The notes under the pieces are model-generated. The model had not been told where the DNA came from. It made no database searches and saw nothing but the letters and a program-made list of their open reading frames with translations. From positions 248,001 through 312,000 of the forward strand of contig DATATI010000083.1 of the NCBI GenBank assembly GCA_036268875.1: DNA of 64,000 nt. The letters run 5' to 3'. A program made the translations under genes and the position numbers. Position 1 is the stretch's first letter. The number at the start of each line of letters is the position of its first letter. The stretch is from Polyangia bacterium. GTDB lineage: Bacteria; Myxococcota_A; Polyangia; Fen-1088. Below are positions 52,091 through 61,286 of the stretch, piece by piece.

Positions 52091-53285
52091 GCCTAAAAAG
52101 ATCCGCCAGCCGCGCCGCTTGGGACGACGAATCATGATGAGCGGCCACCGCAGCGGCGCCCGCACGCCCCATTCGCTCCAGTTCCAGCCGGGGTGTGGCC
52201 AGCAACACCTTGATCGCCTCGACCATCGCTGAGGTCGATCCGGCCGGGATCAACCACCCATTCACCCCATGTTGGACGAGCTCGGGGATCCCGGCCACGA
52301 ACGTGGTGATGGCCGGACGCCCCAAAGCCAGCGCCTCCATCAACACGACGGGCAGTCCCTCGGCGAAGCTGGGAAGCAGAAGAGCCCGGGCGGAAAGCAG
52401 CTCGCGGCGCACCATTTCGTTGCTGATCCACCCGGTGATTCGCACGACGCGCCCCAGATCGAGGACGGCAATGCGTTCTTCGATCAATCCACGCAAAGGA
52501 CCCTCACCCGCCAGGACCAGATCCACGTCAATGCCCTCGGCGCGCAGCGCAGCCACCGCCTCCAGAATCAAAAGCTGCCCCTTCTGCGAGGCCAGCCGAC
52601 CGATACACAGCAGGCGACGATTCATCGGAATTGGCTGCGGACCCACCGCCAAGAAGTCCCTATCGACTCCGCAGTGAACGACATGCACCTTGGACCACTG
52701 CGCGGGCGTCACCCATCGATAAAGCTGACTGCGACCGAAGCTGCTGACCGCTATGACCGCGGATGCCCGTTCGATCTTTTCGGCCAACGACAAGGCTTGA
52801 GGAGAATCGAACTCCTCCGGTCCGTGCACGGTGAAGCTGTATGGCGGCCCGCCCAGGATGCGGGCAAACATGGCCACCGCCGCCGAATTGGTGCCAAAGT
52901 GGGCGTGCAAATGGGTCACGCCTCCGGCCCTGCGGAGCCAGCGAAGCAAGACGCAGGCTTCCGCCGCATAGATGAAGTGACGCAGAAATCCCCGTTCCGA
53001 CCGCCGCCCCAATCGGACCGCCGCCCAGAGCGCCCGCAGCCAGGAGGCGGGGCGGGTGAGCGCCGCAACCGTCAGCGCCAAAAGCAGGCCCGATACGCCT
53101 TGCCCCAGCAGAACACGGGTACGCGCCTGTTCAGCCTGGTCAGCGGGATCCACCAGATCGGACGGCGGAGGTCGCATCGAGAACCGTTCCACCTGAATCC
53201 CCTGAGCCTCGAGCGCCGCCACCTCCCGCCGGATGAAACTGTGGCTCACGGCCGGGTACTGGTTCACCAGATAAGCGACTTTCAA
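52083..53285 (-). CDS. Family 4 glycosyltransferase
   Basis: 400 residues, GT-B fold. N-terminal KVAYLVNQYPAVSHSFIRRE is typical of colanic/exopolysaccharide transferases; then HLHAHFGTNSAAVAM, VHGPEEFD, and VVHCGVDRDFL. The C-terminal nucleotide-sugar domain has CIGRLASQKGQLLILEAV and the E-x7-E region FAEGLPVVLMEALALGRPAI. The start is a TTG directly before KVAYLVNQYP, since no upstream ATG exists before the neighbouring gene. It belongs to the same run as the two GT2 genes downstream. Confidence 0.93.
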   Translation of the reverse strand: MKVAYLVNQYPAVSHSFIRREVAALEAQGIQVERFSMRPPPSDLVDPADQAEQARTRVLLGQGVSGLLLALTVAALTRPASWLRALWAAVRLGRRSERGFLRHFIYAAEACVLLRWLRRAGGVTHLHAHFGTNSAAVAMFARILGGPPYSFTVHGPEEFDSPQALSLAEKIERASAVIAVSSFGRSQLYRWVTPAQWSKVHVVHCGVDRDFLAVGPQPIPMNRRLLCIGRLASQKGQLLILEAVAALRAEGIDVDLVLAGEGPLRGLIEERIAVLDLGRVVRITGWISNEMVRRELLSARALLLPSFAEGLPVVLMEALALGRPAITTFVAGIPELVQHGVNGWLIPAGSTSAMVEAIKVLLATPRLELERMGRAGAAAVAAHHDSSSQAARLADLFRHE

Positions 53286-53336
53286 GGCGTGCGATGTTAG
53301 CGAACTTGAGCCGGCAGGGCGACCGCCGTTGCTTCT

Positions 53337-54581
53337 TCAGCGGGGCGTCGGAGGAGCAGGGCCGATGCCATCCTCGTCGGGTCGAGCGGTCCGCTCCCAC
53401 TTTTGCTGCTTGCCTTTCAAAAGCAGCAATGCATAAAGCGGCATCTTCCACAGCAGGTAAAGCGGCACCACCAGAAAAAGACGCGCTGGCACCGTGCCTC
53501 GGGCGAATCGCCACCAGGCCACGCCAACCGCGCTGCTGGTCGCGGCCAGGCCCGCGACCGTCAGGATCAGCGGCACCGCAACCGGCACGTGAAATACCGC
53601 CAACCCCAAGGCCGCGCTCGCCACCGCCAGCTGCAGCAAGACCAGCAGTGCCAGCGGCGGAACGAAGAGATCCGCGGCCAGGCCGAAAAGGCCCAACTGA
53701 CGGCGCGCCAGACCCGCCGCCAGCAGGCGCGGCACATAGGTTACGAGCGTGTGCAGGTGGCCGTGCTCCCAGCGCCGCCGCTGGCGCAGTCCCGTTTGCC
53801 GCCCCGGCGGCAACTCGCTGGAGATCTGAGCCTGGGGGCACAAAAGCGGAGGGCATCCACCCAACGCCAGCTCCAGGCCGAGGACCATGTCCTCGACCAG
53901 GTTACCGCGCGTTTCGGGTCCATCGCGCAGCAGCTTCCACGGGAACGCCATCCCGCTGCCGGTCAGAAGGCATGGCAATCCCAGCCGCATGAGACCGCGT
54001 GGCCGCACCCGGTTGCGCAGCAAAAATGCGAAGGCGCTGACCCGGGCCAGTGGCGATGCGTGGGGCGGAGCCGCCAGGAGGTATTCACCTTGCACAGGAC
54101 GCCCCGTCCGCGCGGCCTGGCTGGCCAAAACCGCGATGGCGCCCGGCGACACCCGACAGTCGGCGTCGACCAAAACCACGACATCGGGGGGGTCGGCAGT
54201 CAGATGCTGCACACCGAAAGAGATCGCGAAGCCCTTCCCGACGTTGAAGGGATCGCGCCGTTCGATGGCGGTGATCGCGACCGCAGGCAGCGAGGCCGCC
54301 ACAGTGGCGACAACGCTGGCGGTGGCGTCACTACAGTTGTCGGCGACCACCACCAAGCGATCGCCCTGGCCCAACTCCGCCGCCAGTGCCGCAACCGTCG
54401 GTCCGATCTGTCCCGCTTCGTCGTTTGCCGGGATCAAGATCGCCAGGCGCGAAGCACGATCGGCTGCGCCTGGTGGGAGGGGGTCGGTCGTCAAGCGCGC
54501 CGCCACACATTCGAACAGAAGGACGGCGCCTGGGATCAGCAAGAGCGCGGCGGGGACCGACAGAACGATTGCCAACAGCAT
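53337..54581 (-). CDS. Membrane-bound family 2 glycosyltransferase
   Basis: 414 residues. One N-terminal membrane helix (LLAIVLSVPAALLLIPGAVL), a GT2 catalytic domain (LAILIPANDEAGQIGPTVAA, VVVADNCSDATASVV, VVVLVDADCRVSPGAI with DAD, and RQRRRWEHGHLHT as the QxxRW-type motif) and three to four C-terminal membrane helices. This is the layout of processive or polyprenyl-linked transferases. The ATG at MLLAIVLS is chosen because GGGGGAT precedes it; a longer frame to an ATG at 54623 is possible. It is divergent from the GT-A gene. Confidence 0.9.
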   Translation of the reverse strand: MLLAIVLSVPAALLLIPGAVLLFECVAARLTTDPLPPGAADRASRLAILIPANDEAGQIGPTVAALAAELGQGDRLVVVADNCSDATASVVATVAASLPAVAITAIERRDPFNVGKGFAISFGVQHLTADPPDVVVLVDADCRVSPGAIAVLASQAARTGRPVQGEYLLAAPPHASPLARVSAFAFLLRNRVRPRGLMRLGLPCLLTGSGMAFPWKLLRDGPETRGNLVEDMVLGLELALGGCPPLLCPQAQISSELPPGRQTGLRQRRRWEHGHLHTLVTYVPRLLAAGLARRQLGLFGLAADLFVPPLALLVLLQLAVASAALGLAVFHVPVAVPLILTVAGLAATSSAVGVAWWRFARGTVPARLFLVVPLYLLWKMPLYALLLLKGKQQKWERTARPDEDGIGPAPPTPR

Positions 54582-54733
54582 GCGCGGATCCCCCGGCCGC
54601 ATATTACACGAGGGACAACACATCTGACCGCACCGCAGCCGCTTTCACTGCCCGCTGTGAAATTCGCTACCAGACTGTCTGCGACCGCATAGACCTAATT
54701 TCAACCAGGGCCTATCGTTGCCCAGGCTGGCAA

Positions 54734-55777
54734 ATGCTCATCTGCACCTACGAAGACCGTCCGGCAGATTTCATTGGGGTGAAACTGTTGGTGGCCAGTC
54801 TCGGACGACACCTTCCCGACGTGCCCATCCACGTCGCATGCCCTGCTCCGGACGAGGGCCTGAGAAAATGGCTTCTGGGCCGACCCAATGTGGTCTTGGA
54901 CACCGCGGCGGCCCCGGGCCTTCGGGGTTGGAACGTGAAGGCCGGTCTCCTTTTGCGCCTGATTGACGCTGGACATCGGGAGGTGATCTGGATCGATTCT
55001 GACGTGATCGTCGCGGGAGATTTTCGGCCTCTCATTGCCGACACCACTTCGGTCATCGTCACTCAGGAGAAATGCTGGAATGGACCGAAGGACAACATGC
55101 TGCGCACGCGCGGGTGGAACCTGCCGGTGGGGCGAAAACTACCCGATCTCATCAATAGCGCCTTCCTGCGCGTCACCAGCGAGCACCGTCCCCTCTTGCT
55201 CGCCTGGATCGCTTTGATGAAGACCGAGATCTACCAGGAAGCCCAGACCATGCCTTTCGAACGCCGGCCAATTCACCTGATCTCCGATCAGGACGTGCTC
55301 GGCGCGGTGCTCGGTTCGCAGGAGTTCGCTCACTTGCCGGTGCGGTTCCTCGCCCGAGGGCGGGACATCATTCACGATTTCCAAGGCGGCTATTCAGCGT
55401 CTGATCGGATCAGCAACCTGTTCCGCGCCATGCCTCCTCTGGTTCACGCGCAAGGGCACAAGCCGTGGCGGTTCCCAGACAAGCCCCGACTCATTCGCGA
55501 GCCGCGCCACTATTACCGCTTCACCCAAGTCGAGAGCTCACCGTACTCTTATCTGGCACGACAGTACCGGCATGCCCTGCCGGAATTCCCGGCATTTTTC
55601 GAGGTGCGCTCGCTGCCAGGGAAAATGCTGGGCGCGCTGTCTCTTCACAATCTCCATATACACGGCTTGCCGCACGCGTTGCTGGACAGAGGGGTGGACC
55701 GGATTGATCGGCTCAAAGCGTTGGCAAGGCGCTTCGTGGGATTCGGCAGGCGGATTCGGCAAGCGTTCGATCTGTGA
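54734..55777 (+). CDS. GT-A-type nucleotide-sugar transferase-like protein
   Basis: 347 residues. LICTYEDRPADFIGVKLLVA at the N-terminus, HREVIWIDSDVIVAGDFRPL with a DSD metal motif near residue 97, LINSAFLRVTSEHRP and HLISDQDVLGAVLGS suggest a GT-A glycosyltransferase (glycosyltransferase-8/77-like layout) of the hexosyl type. I cannot name the family exactly. The frame is open upstream but without ribosome site or conserved sequence. It overlaps the flippase gene by 4 bp (GTGA), so both are expressed together. Confidence 0.8.
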   Translation: MLICTYEDRPADFIGVKLLVASLGRHLPDVPIHVACPAPDEGLRKWLLGRPNVVLDTAAAPGLRGWNVKAGLLLRLIDAGHREVIWIDSDVIVAGDFRPLIADTTSVIVTQEKCWNGPKDNMLRTRGWNLPVGRKLPDLINSAFLRVTSEHRPLLLAWIALMKTEIYQEAQTMPFERRPIHLISDQDVLGAVLGSQEFAHLPVRFLARGRDIIHDFQGGYSASDRISNLFRAMPPLVHAQGHKPWRFPDKPRLIREPRHYYRFTQVESSPYSYLARQYRHALPEFPAFFEVRSLPGKMLGALSLHNLHIHGLPHALLDRGVDRIDRLKALARRFVGFGRRIRQAFDL

Positions 55778-57120
55778 CGACACAAATGGCCTCGACCGGA
55801 CTGCCGTGGCGCGTTTTGCGGGGCTCCCTCTTCGAAATGGCCGGCTACGGCGCCCAGCAGCTTTTGCGGATCGCCGGCAACCTGATATTGACGCGCTTGC
55901 TGTATCCGGCCGCCTTCGGCCAGGCAACGATTGTTTGGACGATTTCGATCGGGCTCGTGATGCTGTCCGACGTCGCCATCCAGCCGTGTGTCGTGCAGAG
56001 CAAACGCGGAGACGATCCGGCGTTCCTCGACACGGCGTTCACGCTCCAGGTGCTGCGCGGGATGGCCTTGGGATTGGTCATGGTCGTACTGGCAAAGCCC
56101 GCTGCCTGGTTTTATCGCGAGCCGGCGCTGGAGATCCTGATTTACATCGGCGCAGCACACCCCATCGTCAATGGACTGCATTCGACGTCGGTGTTCACCC
56201 TGCGCCGGCACCTCAAGCTCGGATGGTTAAACGGGCTGGATCTCACCTCGAGCGTCATCGGGACGATCTCGATGGTGATGCTGGCGCGCGTTTACCCGAC
56301 ACCGCGCTCTCTGATCATCGGCACCGTCTTTGGGTCTCTCATCGGCGCGCTGGTGTCGCATCTTCTGCCCGTGCCTTATCGGAACCGCTTTCGATGGGAC
56401 AAAGAAGCGGTTCAGGAGATTGGCCGGTTCGGACGCTGGGTGTTTGGCAGCAGCGCCGCCACATTCCTCGGTACCCAGAGCGATCGGCTTCTTCTCGGTC
56501 GATTTCTGGGGACGGCCTGGCTGGGCGTTTATGGCATCGCCGTGAATCTGTCCGACATGCTGTCGCTGCTGATTCTGCGCATCATCAGCGGCGTTCTTTA
56601 TCCGGTGTTAAGCGATGTTGGTCGAAAGCCGGATCAAGACCTGTCACACTTCTTCTACCGTCTGCGGCTTCGCTTGGATGCGCTGAGTATGACCGCCACC
56701 GGGCTGCTGGCGGGGACCGGCGGCTGGTTGGTTCACGCCTTGTGGGACGAGCGCTACGCCAATGCAGCCTGGATCGTCCAGGTGCTTTGCATCCGCGTGG
56801 CCATCGGGCTCATCGTCGCGCCGACCGAGACCTGTCTCTTTGCGCTCGGTCAAACCCGCACTCTCTTCGCGCGCAGCTTTACGCGGCTGGTGGGTACGCT
56901 GATTGCGATCCCCGCCGGTTGGTATCTGGGGGGGGTCAAGGGCGTCATCTGGGCGACCGTGGTCGCGGAGCTGCCAACGATATTGGCCGTCTGGCCGAAA
57001 AGCCACGCTCTGGGCATCCTTCGCATTCGGCGCGAGCTGCTGGCGGTGGCGATCTTCATTTGTGCCACTGCGCTGGGACATGTCGTTGCTGCTTGGCTAC
57101 CGCAGGTTCACCTTCGCTGA
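55774..57120 (+). CDS. Polysaccharide flippase (Wzx-type)
   Basis: 448 residues, GTG start overlapping the previous stop. About twelve to fourteen hydrophobic segments with the MOP/polysaccharide-transporter pattern: RIAGNLILTRLLYPAAFGQA, FLGTQSDRLLLGRFLGTAWL and GVYGIAVNLSDMLSLLILRI. It would move undecaprenyl-linked repeat units across the inner membrane for Wzy-dependent polymerisation. It converges on the WecG/TagA gene with a 10-bp gap. Confidence 0.93.
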   Translation: MTTQMASTGLPWRVLRGSLFEMAGYGAQQLLRIAGNLILTRLLYPAAFGQATIVWTISIGLVMLSDVAIQPCVVQSKRGDDPAFLDTAFTLQVLRGMALGLVMVVLAKPAAWFYREPALEILIYIGAAHPIVNGLHSTSVFTLRRHLKLGWLNGLDLTSSVIGTISMVMLARVYPTPRSLIIGTVFGSLIGALVSHLLPVPYRNRFRWDKEAVQEIGRFGRWVFGSSAATFLGTQSDRLLLGRFLGTAWLGVYGIAVNLSDMLSLLILRIISGVLYPVLSDVGRKPDQDLSHFFYRLRLRLDALSMTATGLLAGTGGWLVHALWDERYANAAWIVQVLCIRVAIGLIVAPTETCLFALGQTRTLFARSFTRLVGTLIAIPAGWYLGGVKGVIWATVVAELPTILAVWPKSHALGILRIRRELLAVAIFICATALGHVVAAWLPQVHLR

Positions 57121-57130
57121 AACCATGACG

Positions 57131-57916
57131 TCAGCGGCGGAGCCGCCCGCGTGCCCGTTGCACGAGGACGCTGGCGACCAGCTCGAAGAGAAACGGCAGG
57201 TCCTCGACCAGGTAACGGCGCACCAGGCGGCGGGGCTCCTGAACCATGCGCCAGAACCACTCCAGGCCCGTTCGCTGCATCCACGCCGGCGCCCGACGGA
57301 GACTGCCGGCCACGAAACTGAAGCTCACGCCGACGCCTATCATCCATGCGCCCGGCAGCGTGGCGCGCAACGCCTCGATCACCTGCTCTTGTTTCGGCGA
57401 CCCCATTCCCACCAGCAAGAAATCCGGACGCGTGCGGATCATCTCGTCGCGCAAAGACGCCAACTGAGCGTCCGTCGGGGGACTGCCGATCGACGGGCTC
57501 GTATGGCCGGCGATCACCAGCTTGGGCCAACGGTTCTGCAGGACGTCGACGGCTTGGGTATTCGTCGTCGGATCGCCGCCCAGCAGATAGATGCGCCGCC
57601 CCTCGCGCTCGGCGCGCTCGGCTAGAAGCGGCAGCAAATCGGAGCCGGCAATGCGCTCTGGCAGGCGATCACCTTGCAGGCGGGCGGCCCACACCAGAGG
57701 CATTCCATCCGCCACGCAAACGTCTGCCCCCCCGTAAAGACGACGCGCGTCCGGATCACGGGCATGGCGGCGCAAGAAGTCGAGATTGGCGGTCACCAGC
57801 CACCCCCCCCTGCCTTGGCCGACGCTGATGAACAAGTGGTCCAAGACACCCTCCTTGTCGGTACGAGCGATGGGCATGCCCAGCAGGTCGCAAATCGGGA
57901 AGGGAAATTTCGGCAC
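57131..57916 (-). CDS. WecG/TagA/CpsF-family glycosyltransferase
   Basis: 261 residues of the GT26 family, which adds an N-acetylmannosamine-type or other sugar to lipid-linked intermediates. Family segments: GGWLVTANLDFLRRHARDPD, RLYGGADVCVADGMPLVWAA (catalytic Asp region), IYLLGGDPTTNTQAVDVL, PDFLLVGMGSPKQEQVIE and WMIGVGVSFSFVAGSLRRAP. It ends in a basic amphipathic tail for membrane binding. GTG start, 7 bp downstream of the acyltransferase gene. Confidence 0.95.
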   Translation of the reverse strand: MPKFPFPICDLLGMPIARTDKEGVLDHLFISVGQGRGGWLVTANLDFLRRHARDPDARRLYGGADVCVADGMPLVWAARLQGDRLPERIAGSDLLPLLAERAEREGRRIYLLGGDPTTNTQAVDVLQNRWPKLVIAGHTSPSIGSPPTDAQLASLRDEMIRTRPDFLLVGMGSPKQEQVIEALRATLPGAWMIGVGVSFSFVAGSLRRAPAWMQRTGLEWFWRMVQEPRRLVRRYLVEDLPFLFELVASVLVQRARGRLRR

Positions 57917-57923
57917 AGTGTAG

Positions 57924-58487
57924 CTAGGGTAGCGCCTGGTCTCTGCGCTGTTCTTCGTCGTTTGCTGTCGCCGGCCGGCGCACGACCGCGGGAATGCCCA
58001 CGGCGGTGGCCCAGGCGGGAACGTCGCTGATGACCACCGCGTTCGCGCCGATCTTGCTGTGGTCTCCGATCGTCACCCCACCCAAGATCTTTGCTCCCGC
58101 ACCGATGTTGACGTGGCCGCCGATGCGAGGAACGCCTGGTGTTTTCCCGCCGGCACCGATCGTCACCTGCTGGAAGATGAGGCAGTTGGGCCCCACCGCA
58201 GCGTCTGGGTGAACCACGATGCCATTGGGGTGCGGGATGAGCAGACCGCCACCGAGGTTCGCATTGAGAGGGATGTCGCTGCCAGAAATGGCCGCCCAAA
58301 ATCGGTAGCGCGCCACCACAGCCGCTCGTCGCGCGGCGAACCGTGCCCCGCCGAGAGCAGCCAGCTGCTGATATTCTCGCAATGCCCGCAGCAACTGACG
58401 GCCGGGGTTCCAGGCCCAAGGAGCAATCGCTTCTCGCGACCAATCAGGGTCGGTCGCGGAAGGTGTCGGAGGCGGTGAGGGTGTCAT
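57924..58487 (-). CDS. Serine-acetyltransferase-like beta-helix acyltransferase
   Basis: 187 residues with CysE-like architecture: a short helical N-terminus (QLLRALREYQQLAALGG) and hexapeptide repeats (IPLNANLGGGLLIPHPNGIV, AAVGPNCLIFQQVTIG, IGGHVNIGAGAKILGGVTIG, IGANAVVISDVPAWATAVG). This is the third such enzyme in the locus; as a relative of EPS/O-antigen serine-acetyltransferase-like enzymes it is more likely a sugar acetyltransferase than a cysteine-biosynthesis enzyme. The ATG at MTPSPPPTPS is used; the frame runs on upstream into the next gene. Confidence 0.9.
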   Translation of the reverse strand: MTPSPPPTPSATDPDWSREAIAPWAWNPGRQLLRALREYQQLAALGGARFAARRAAVVARYRFWAAISGSDIPLNANLGGGLLIPHPNGIVVHPDAAVGPNCLIFQQVTIGAGGKTPGVPRIGGHVNIGAGAKILGGVTIGDHSKIGANAVVISDVPAWATAVGIPAVVRRPATANDEEQRRDQALP

Positions 58488-58600
58488 CAAGTGCAGACGG
58501 CGCGAACCTGGTTCTGGCCAGCATACCTCAATCGCCCGAAGCGCGGATCGCTCGCTCGAAGCACGCTCTCCTCTCGCGTTGGCGACGAGTCCGCCGGCGA

Positions 58601-59506
58601 TCAGTTGTTGGTACAGCCGATCAGAGTCAGCTCGTGGATTGACCACCAAGAGACCGCCTTCGATCCGGTCTGCGTGACGCGAAAGGATTTCATCACCGTC
58701 GCGGCCGGGAAGCTGATGCTGAGATCGTCGGCGCCGGTGCCGACGGCGGCGGGACTGAAATCAAGGAAGGTGCTGCCGTCAGCGCTGTACTGAACTTTGT
58801 AGGCGGCGGGACCGTCGCCGGCGCTGAGGGTCAGCAGGCGGATGCCGTTGACGTGGACGACGTGCGGGAAGGACAGCACGACATTCTCTGCGCCAGCGCT
58901 GCCTTGAGGCCGACCCGAGCTGTATCGGGTGCCGGTGTTGCCGTCGATGGCGTACTGCGGATCTTTGTCGCTGCCCTGAATGTTCGTGCAGTCGCTGGTG
59001 TCGCACAGCGTGTTGGCCGTGAAATTCCAGTTGGCGCGCGCGCAACCGTCGACGGTGAAGGTACCGCCCGTGCCGCTGCTGCCGCCACTGCCTGCGCCGC
59101 CGCTGCCGAGATTGCCGCCGCTGCCTGCGTTCGTTCCGCCGCTGCCGCCGGTCGAGGTCGACCTGTCGGGCGCGCCGCTGTCGACGGCGCCGCCACTGCC
59201 GCCGAACAAACCCCCGCTGCCACCACCGAATGATCCGCCGCTGCCGCCCGAACCGTCCTGCGTGCCGCCGCTGCCGCCTGAACCGCTGAGCGCGCCCTGG
59301 CCACCGGAACCGGTCCCGCTTTCAAAGCCGCCACTACCGGACGAGACGTGTTCGGCTTCGGCGTCGGTCTGGGTGAACGACTGGCTGGAACGAAATGGCT
59401 CGGGGCTGGTGCAGCCAACGGCAGACCAAACCAGCGCAGCGACCAGAAGCAGCCGAGACTGATTCCGTCGCAGCGAGTCCCTGGGCTGAAAGTCCGGGAG
59501 CAACAT
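58601..59506 (-). CDS. GSGG-repeat surface lipoprotein with discoidin-like domain
   Basis: 301 residues. Lipoprotein signal ending at C32 (LVAALVWSAVGCTS). Residues about 55-150 are an almost pure Gly/Ser/Thr stretch of GSGG-type repeats, a flexible surface spacer. Residues about 155-301 resemble an F5/8 type C (discoidin/CBM32) beta-sandwich: DPQYAIDGNTGTRYSSGRPQ, VVLSFPHVVHVNGIRLLTL, AYKVQYSADGSTFLDF and MKSFRVTQTGSKAVSWWSIH. Such domains bind sugars, so the protein may hold or sense the polysaccharide made by the locus next door. Four cysteines may pair in the domain. Confidence 0.85.
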   Translation of the reverse strand: MLLPDFQPRDSLRRNQSRLLLVAALVWSAVGCTSPEPFRSSQSFTQTDAEAEHVSSGSGGFESGTGSGGQGALSGSGGSGGTQDGSGGSGGSFGGGSGGLFGGSGGAVDSGAPDRSTSTGGSGGTNAGSGGNLGSGGAGSGGSSGTGGTFTVDGCARANWNFTANTLCDTSDCTNIQGSDKDPQYAIDGNTGTRYSSGRPQGSAGAENVVLSFPHVVHVNGIRLLTLSAGDGPAAYKVQYSADGSTFLDFSPAAVGTGADDLSISFPAATVMKSFRVTQTGSKAVSWWSIHELTLIGCTNN

Positions 59507-59649
59507 CGCCTGCTGTAGGGGAAAATCGGTACTCTTGATGGCGAACTAAAATCGCCCCGGTCGATTCATGGACGTCGCGTCAGCGGATCCCCGGCCGGCC
59601 TGAGTTAGCACCCGGGATGACGGCGAGCGTCGGCGGCGCACTCGGCGCT

Positions 59650-60114
59650 TCAGTGCGGTCCCCCGTCCGGCCGGGCGGCGGTCGCCTCGCTGCAGGCCGC
59701 CGCCACCCGTTCCTTGGCGCTGTCGACGAAGTTGGCGATTCTTGCAATTAAGTAATCGCAATTTGTTCCCCAGTGCTGGCGGCACTGTTCGTTCAGATGG
59801 ACGAACTCGCCGGCGGCGCGATCGCTGGCGCCGGTCGCGCCCTCGGCGGCGTCCAGGGCGCGGATCAATTTCTGTTTGTCGCGGCTGTCCCGGTTCGGTG
59901 GTTGGCGGGCTCCGACGGTGAACGCGCACTCCGTGGCCTGGGCGCCCCATTGGGCCAGCGCCCGGACCTGTTCCAGCGCCGTCGTCACCGCGACAGCGTG
60001 CCCGGCGAAATCGTCGCGGGCGCCCTTTGGCCCGCAACCGGACCAGACCAGCACCAGCAGCGCGATGATCCCGCTCGCCCAGCCAAAATTCGTCCTTTGG
60101 AGGAGCCTTTTCAC
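59650..60114 (-). CDS. Small lipoprotein, unknown function
   Basis: 154 residues from a GTG that gives a lipoprotein signal (GIIALLVLVWSGC, C27). The mature part is helical with four cysteines (ATECAFTV, NEQCRQHWGTNCDYL, AAACSEA). No family recognised. An in-frame start 25 codons upstream would hide the signal, so it is not used. It is divergent from the next lipoprotein gene. Confidence 0.65.
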   Translation of the reverse strand: MKRLLQRTNFGWASGIIALLVLVWSGCGPKGARDDFAGHAVAVTTALEQVRALAQWGAQATECAFTVGARQPPNRDSRDKQKLIRALDAAEGATGASDRAAGEFVHLNEQCRQHWGTNCDYLIARIANFVDSAKERVAAACSEATAARPDGGPH

Positions 60115-60302
60115 GCCAGCAGCTTGCCCGAAGATCCGCGCGGCCAGCAACCACCCCTCCCCCCTGACGCGGTGGGGGTCGGACCGCATCAGGGGACTCG
60201 ACGCCTGCTACTGGCCGGGTTACGGTGGCTACCGTGGTCCGGAACCGCACCGGAAATATTTTGCGGGAGCGTGCATATTCAGTATTGAAAGATGCAGTCC
60301 TT

Positions 60303-61247
60303 ATGTTCCGACTAGGTCCGACCGTTCGCTTGGCACGTCAGGTGGCCGCGGTTTTCCCCTGGGCTTTGATTGGATTCAGTTCCCTGACCAGTTGCTCGTT
60401 CCTGGTCAATCCGTCGGCGCAGCAGTGCAAGGTCGACGATGATTGCACCGCCCGCGGCGGCGCCTTCGTGGGCGCCACGTGCGCCGACAACTTCTGCGTT
60501 CTGCCGACGCCGATACCGATGCCGGACGCCGCCTCCGATACGCCGTCGCTGCCCGGCGACTGGAGCTGTGTCGGCAACATGATGCCCACCATGCCGGTCA
60601 AAACGCAGGTTCAACTGACCGTTCCGGTCAACGACCTCATCCATCCCGAGGTGTCAGTCATCGATTCGGTGGTGATGCGGGCCTGCCGCAAGCTGGACGT
60701 GGCGTGCGCGATGCCCATCAGCAACACCATCCATCCCGACGGGACGGGCAGCGCCGTCTTCACTGTTCCGGGCGGTTTCGACGGCTACATCGAGGTCAAC
60801 CCGGCCGTGAACCCGCCCGCCTATATCCCCACTTTGATTTTCGTCAGCGCGCCCCTGGTCGACGACACGACCCTCACCCGGTCCGGATTGTTGTCCACCA
60901 CCGAGCTGCCGGGACTGGCCCTGTCCACCGGCGCCACCATCGATCCCACCCTTGGCGCCGTCTTCTTCCAGGCGGCGGACTGCAACCGGATGCCCGTCCC
61001 GGGAATCGTCGGGATGCTGGACCAAGAGGGCCCCGACACCAAACGTTTCTTCGTTGTAAACGGGTTGCCCACGCAAACCGCTAATGCCACTGACCCGTCG
61101 GGCGATGGCGGCTGGGTCAATGTGCCGATCGGGGTCCGCAGCGTTTCGGGCACCAGAATGGCCGACGGACTTTTCATCGGGACCGTCAGCGTGCTGATCC
61201 GACAGGGGACGTTCTCCTACTCCCTGTTGGCGCCGCAGCCGCTCTAA
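60303..61247 (+). CDS. Secreted cysteine-rich lipoprotein, unknown function
   Basis: 314 residues. The signal ends in a lipobox (SSLTSC, C31). A short cysteine-rich motif follows (QQCKVDDDCTARGGAFVGATC, CADNFCVLP), a pattern I associate with myxobacterial surface proteins. The remaining 210 residues are beta-rich (VQLTVPVNDLIHPEVSVID, SAVFTVPGGFDGYIEVNP, FIGTVSVLIRQGTFSYSLL), suggesting a carboxypeptidase-regulatory-like or other beta-sandwich domain. The ATG chosen gives the signal peptide. 39 bp before the kinase gene on the same strand. Confidence 0.75.
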   Translation: MFRLGPTVRLARQVAAVFPWALIGFSSLTSCSFLVNPSAQQCKVDDDCTARGGAFVGATCADNFCVLPTPIPMPDAASDTPSLPGDWSCVGNMMPTMPVKTQVQLTVPVNDLIHPEVSVIDSVVMRACRKLDVACAMPISNTIHPDGTGSAVFTVPGGFDGYIEVNPAVNPPAYIPTLIFVSAPLVDDTTLTRSGLLSTTELPGLALSTGATIDPTLGAVFFQAADCNRMPVPGIVGMLDQEGPDTKRFFVVNGLPTQTANATDPSGDGGWVNVPIGVRSVSGTRMADGLFIGTVSVLIRQGTFSYSLLAPQPL

Positions 61248-61286
61248 CGCGCGTAGACCTTGACCGGTTATGTGCGCCGGGTGACC

